Below are positions 15,538-15,837 of a stretch of 15,837 bases of DNA, piece by piece (positions within the stretch are counted from its first letter, which is position 1; every line of letters starts with the position of its first letter). The position numbers were made by a program, and so were the translations under genes. The stretch is from Chromera velia (Eukaryota; Sar; Chromeraceae), in NCBI GenBank assembly GCA_018398765.1, contig JAHBMJ010000040.1, positions 1 to 15,837 on the forward strand, written 5' to 3'. Under the pieces are notes generated by a model. The model had not been told where the DNA came from, ran no database searches, and saw nothing but the letters and a program-made list of their open reading frames with translations.

Positions 15538-15837
15538 CTCACAATACAAATAAATCCATTCCCATAGGAGAGAGAAAGGACGACACAAAAAACACGAGAA
15601 AAAAAAGGGGGAAAGAGGGGGCCTTTCAGCGAGAAGAAAGTGTACCCATCAGCTTTATCACCTGGAGGCCGCGTTGCGCAGAAGAGAAGACAGAAAAAAC
15701 ATTCAAAGCGAAAACAACAGAGAAGCCCCCTGGAAGAGTATTGAGAAGCCTTAATCTCTGTCTGACTTTTCGTTCTTTTCTTCAATCACTTAGTCAGCAC
15801 TGCTTGTTCTTTCTTGATTTGAGTCCCCCCCCCCCCC
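15538..15837. other. Upstream flank of the minus-strand exons; window ends in a C run
   Basis: On the minus strand this reads CT-rich, consistent with intron. A possible exon-like segment with a GTGATA donor (near 15665-15685) lacks a good acceptor. The last 14 bases are all C, which may be a sequence-end artefact. No gene assigned. Confidence 0.4.

Overview
This is a eukaryotic nuclear window. It has GT-AG spliceosomal introns with pyrimidine-rich 3' ends, long di- and tetranucleotide microsatellites, transposon copies and decayed open frames, and no operon structure. The left gene joins a CAP/SCP domain, threonine-rich mucin-like spacers and a PAN/Apple domain. That kind of secreted adhesive architecture is common in alveolates, and with intron-rich, roughly 50% GC DNA it would fit a chromerid such as Chromera velia. 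This assignment is inference only; nothing in the window proves the taxon.

Layout. 1-2614: the 3' part of a plus-strand multi-exon gene for a secreted CAP-(Thr-rich)-PAN protein, with four copies of CDFWCWITSTTT. 2615-4690: no recognisable gene. 4690-8230: AT-rich, repeat-laden DNA holding a cluster of GGGAGC/GCTCC stem-loops, an 824-bp DNA transposon (copy 1, 6241-7064) and fragments of decayed frames. 8237-8400: a retroposon-like 3' end on the minus strand with a pentanucleotide tail. 9331-9720: a GAAA-type purine tract. 10210-12363: a possible first exon (plus strand) and two diverged relics of one minus-strand gene family. 12492-13315: a second, inverted 824-bp transposon copy. 13373-13870: GC-rich hairpins. 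14187-14560: a compound CA/GA microsatellite. 14957-15537: two exons of a minus-strand gene with a glutamate-rich repeat; its other exons lie outside what I can resolve.

The strongest discovery is the pair of 824-bp elements. Each has its own 8-bp target site duplication (CACAGTGA; TTCAGATG/TTCAGACG) and imperfect terminal inverted repeats beginning TACCC/CACCC. Both carry the same internal 33-bp repeat array, which is 11 codons long and in frame. The insertion site of copy 2 is visible unoccupied in a paralogous segment near 14.96 kb, where it coincides with an apparent splice donor. This independently fixes the element boundaries.

The right half (9.9-15 kb) is a mosaic of old segmental duplications. 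Three segment types recur in different combinations, and the minus-strand relics show parallel stop codons that single G-to-A changes from TGG could explain. I recognise no complete gene, no tRNA or rRNA, and no CRISPR array.
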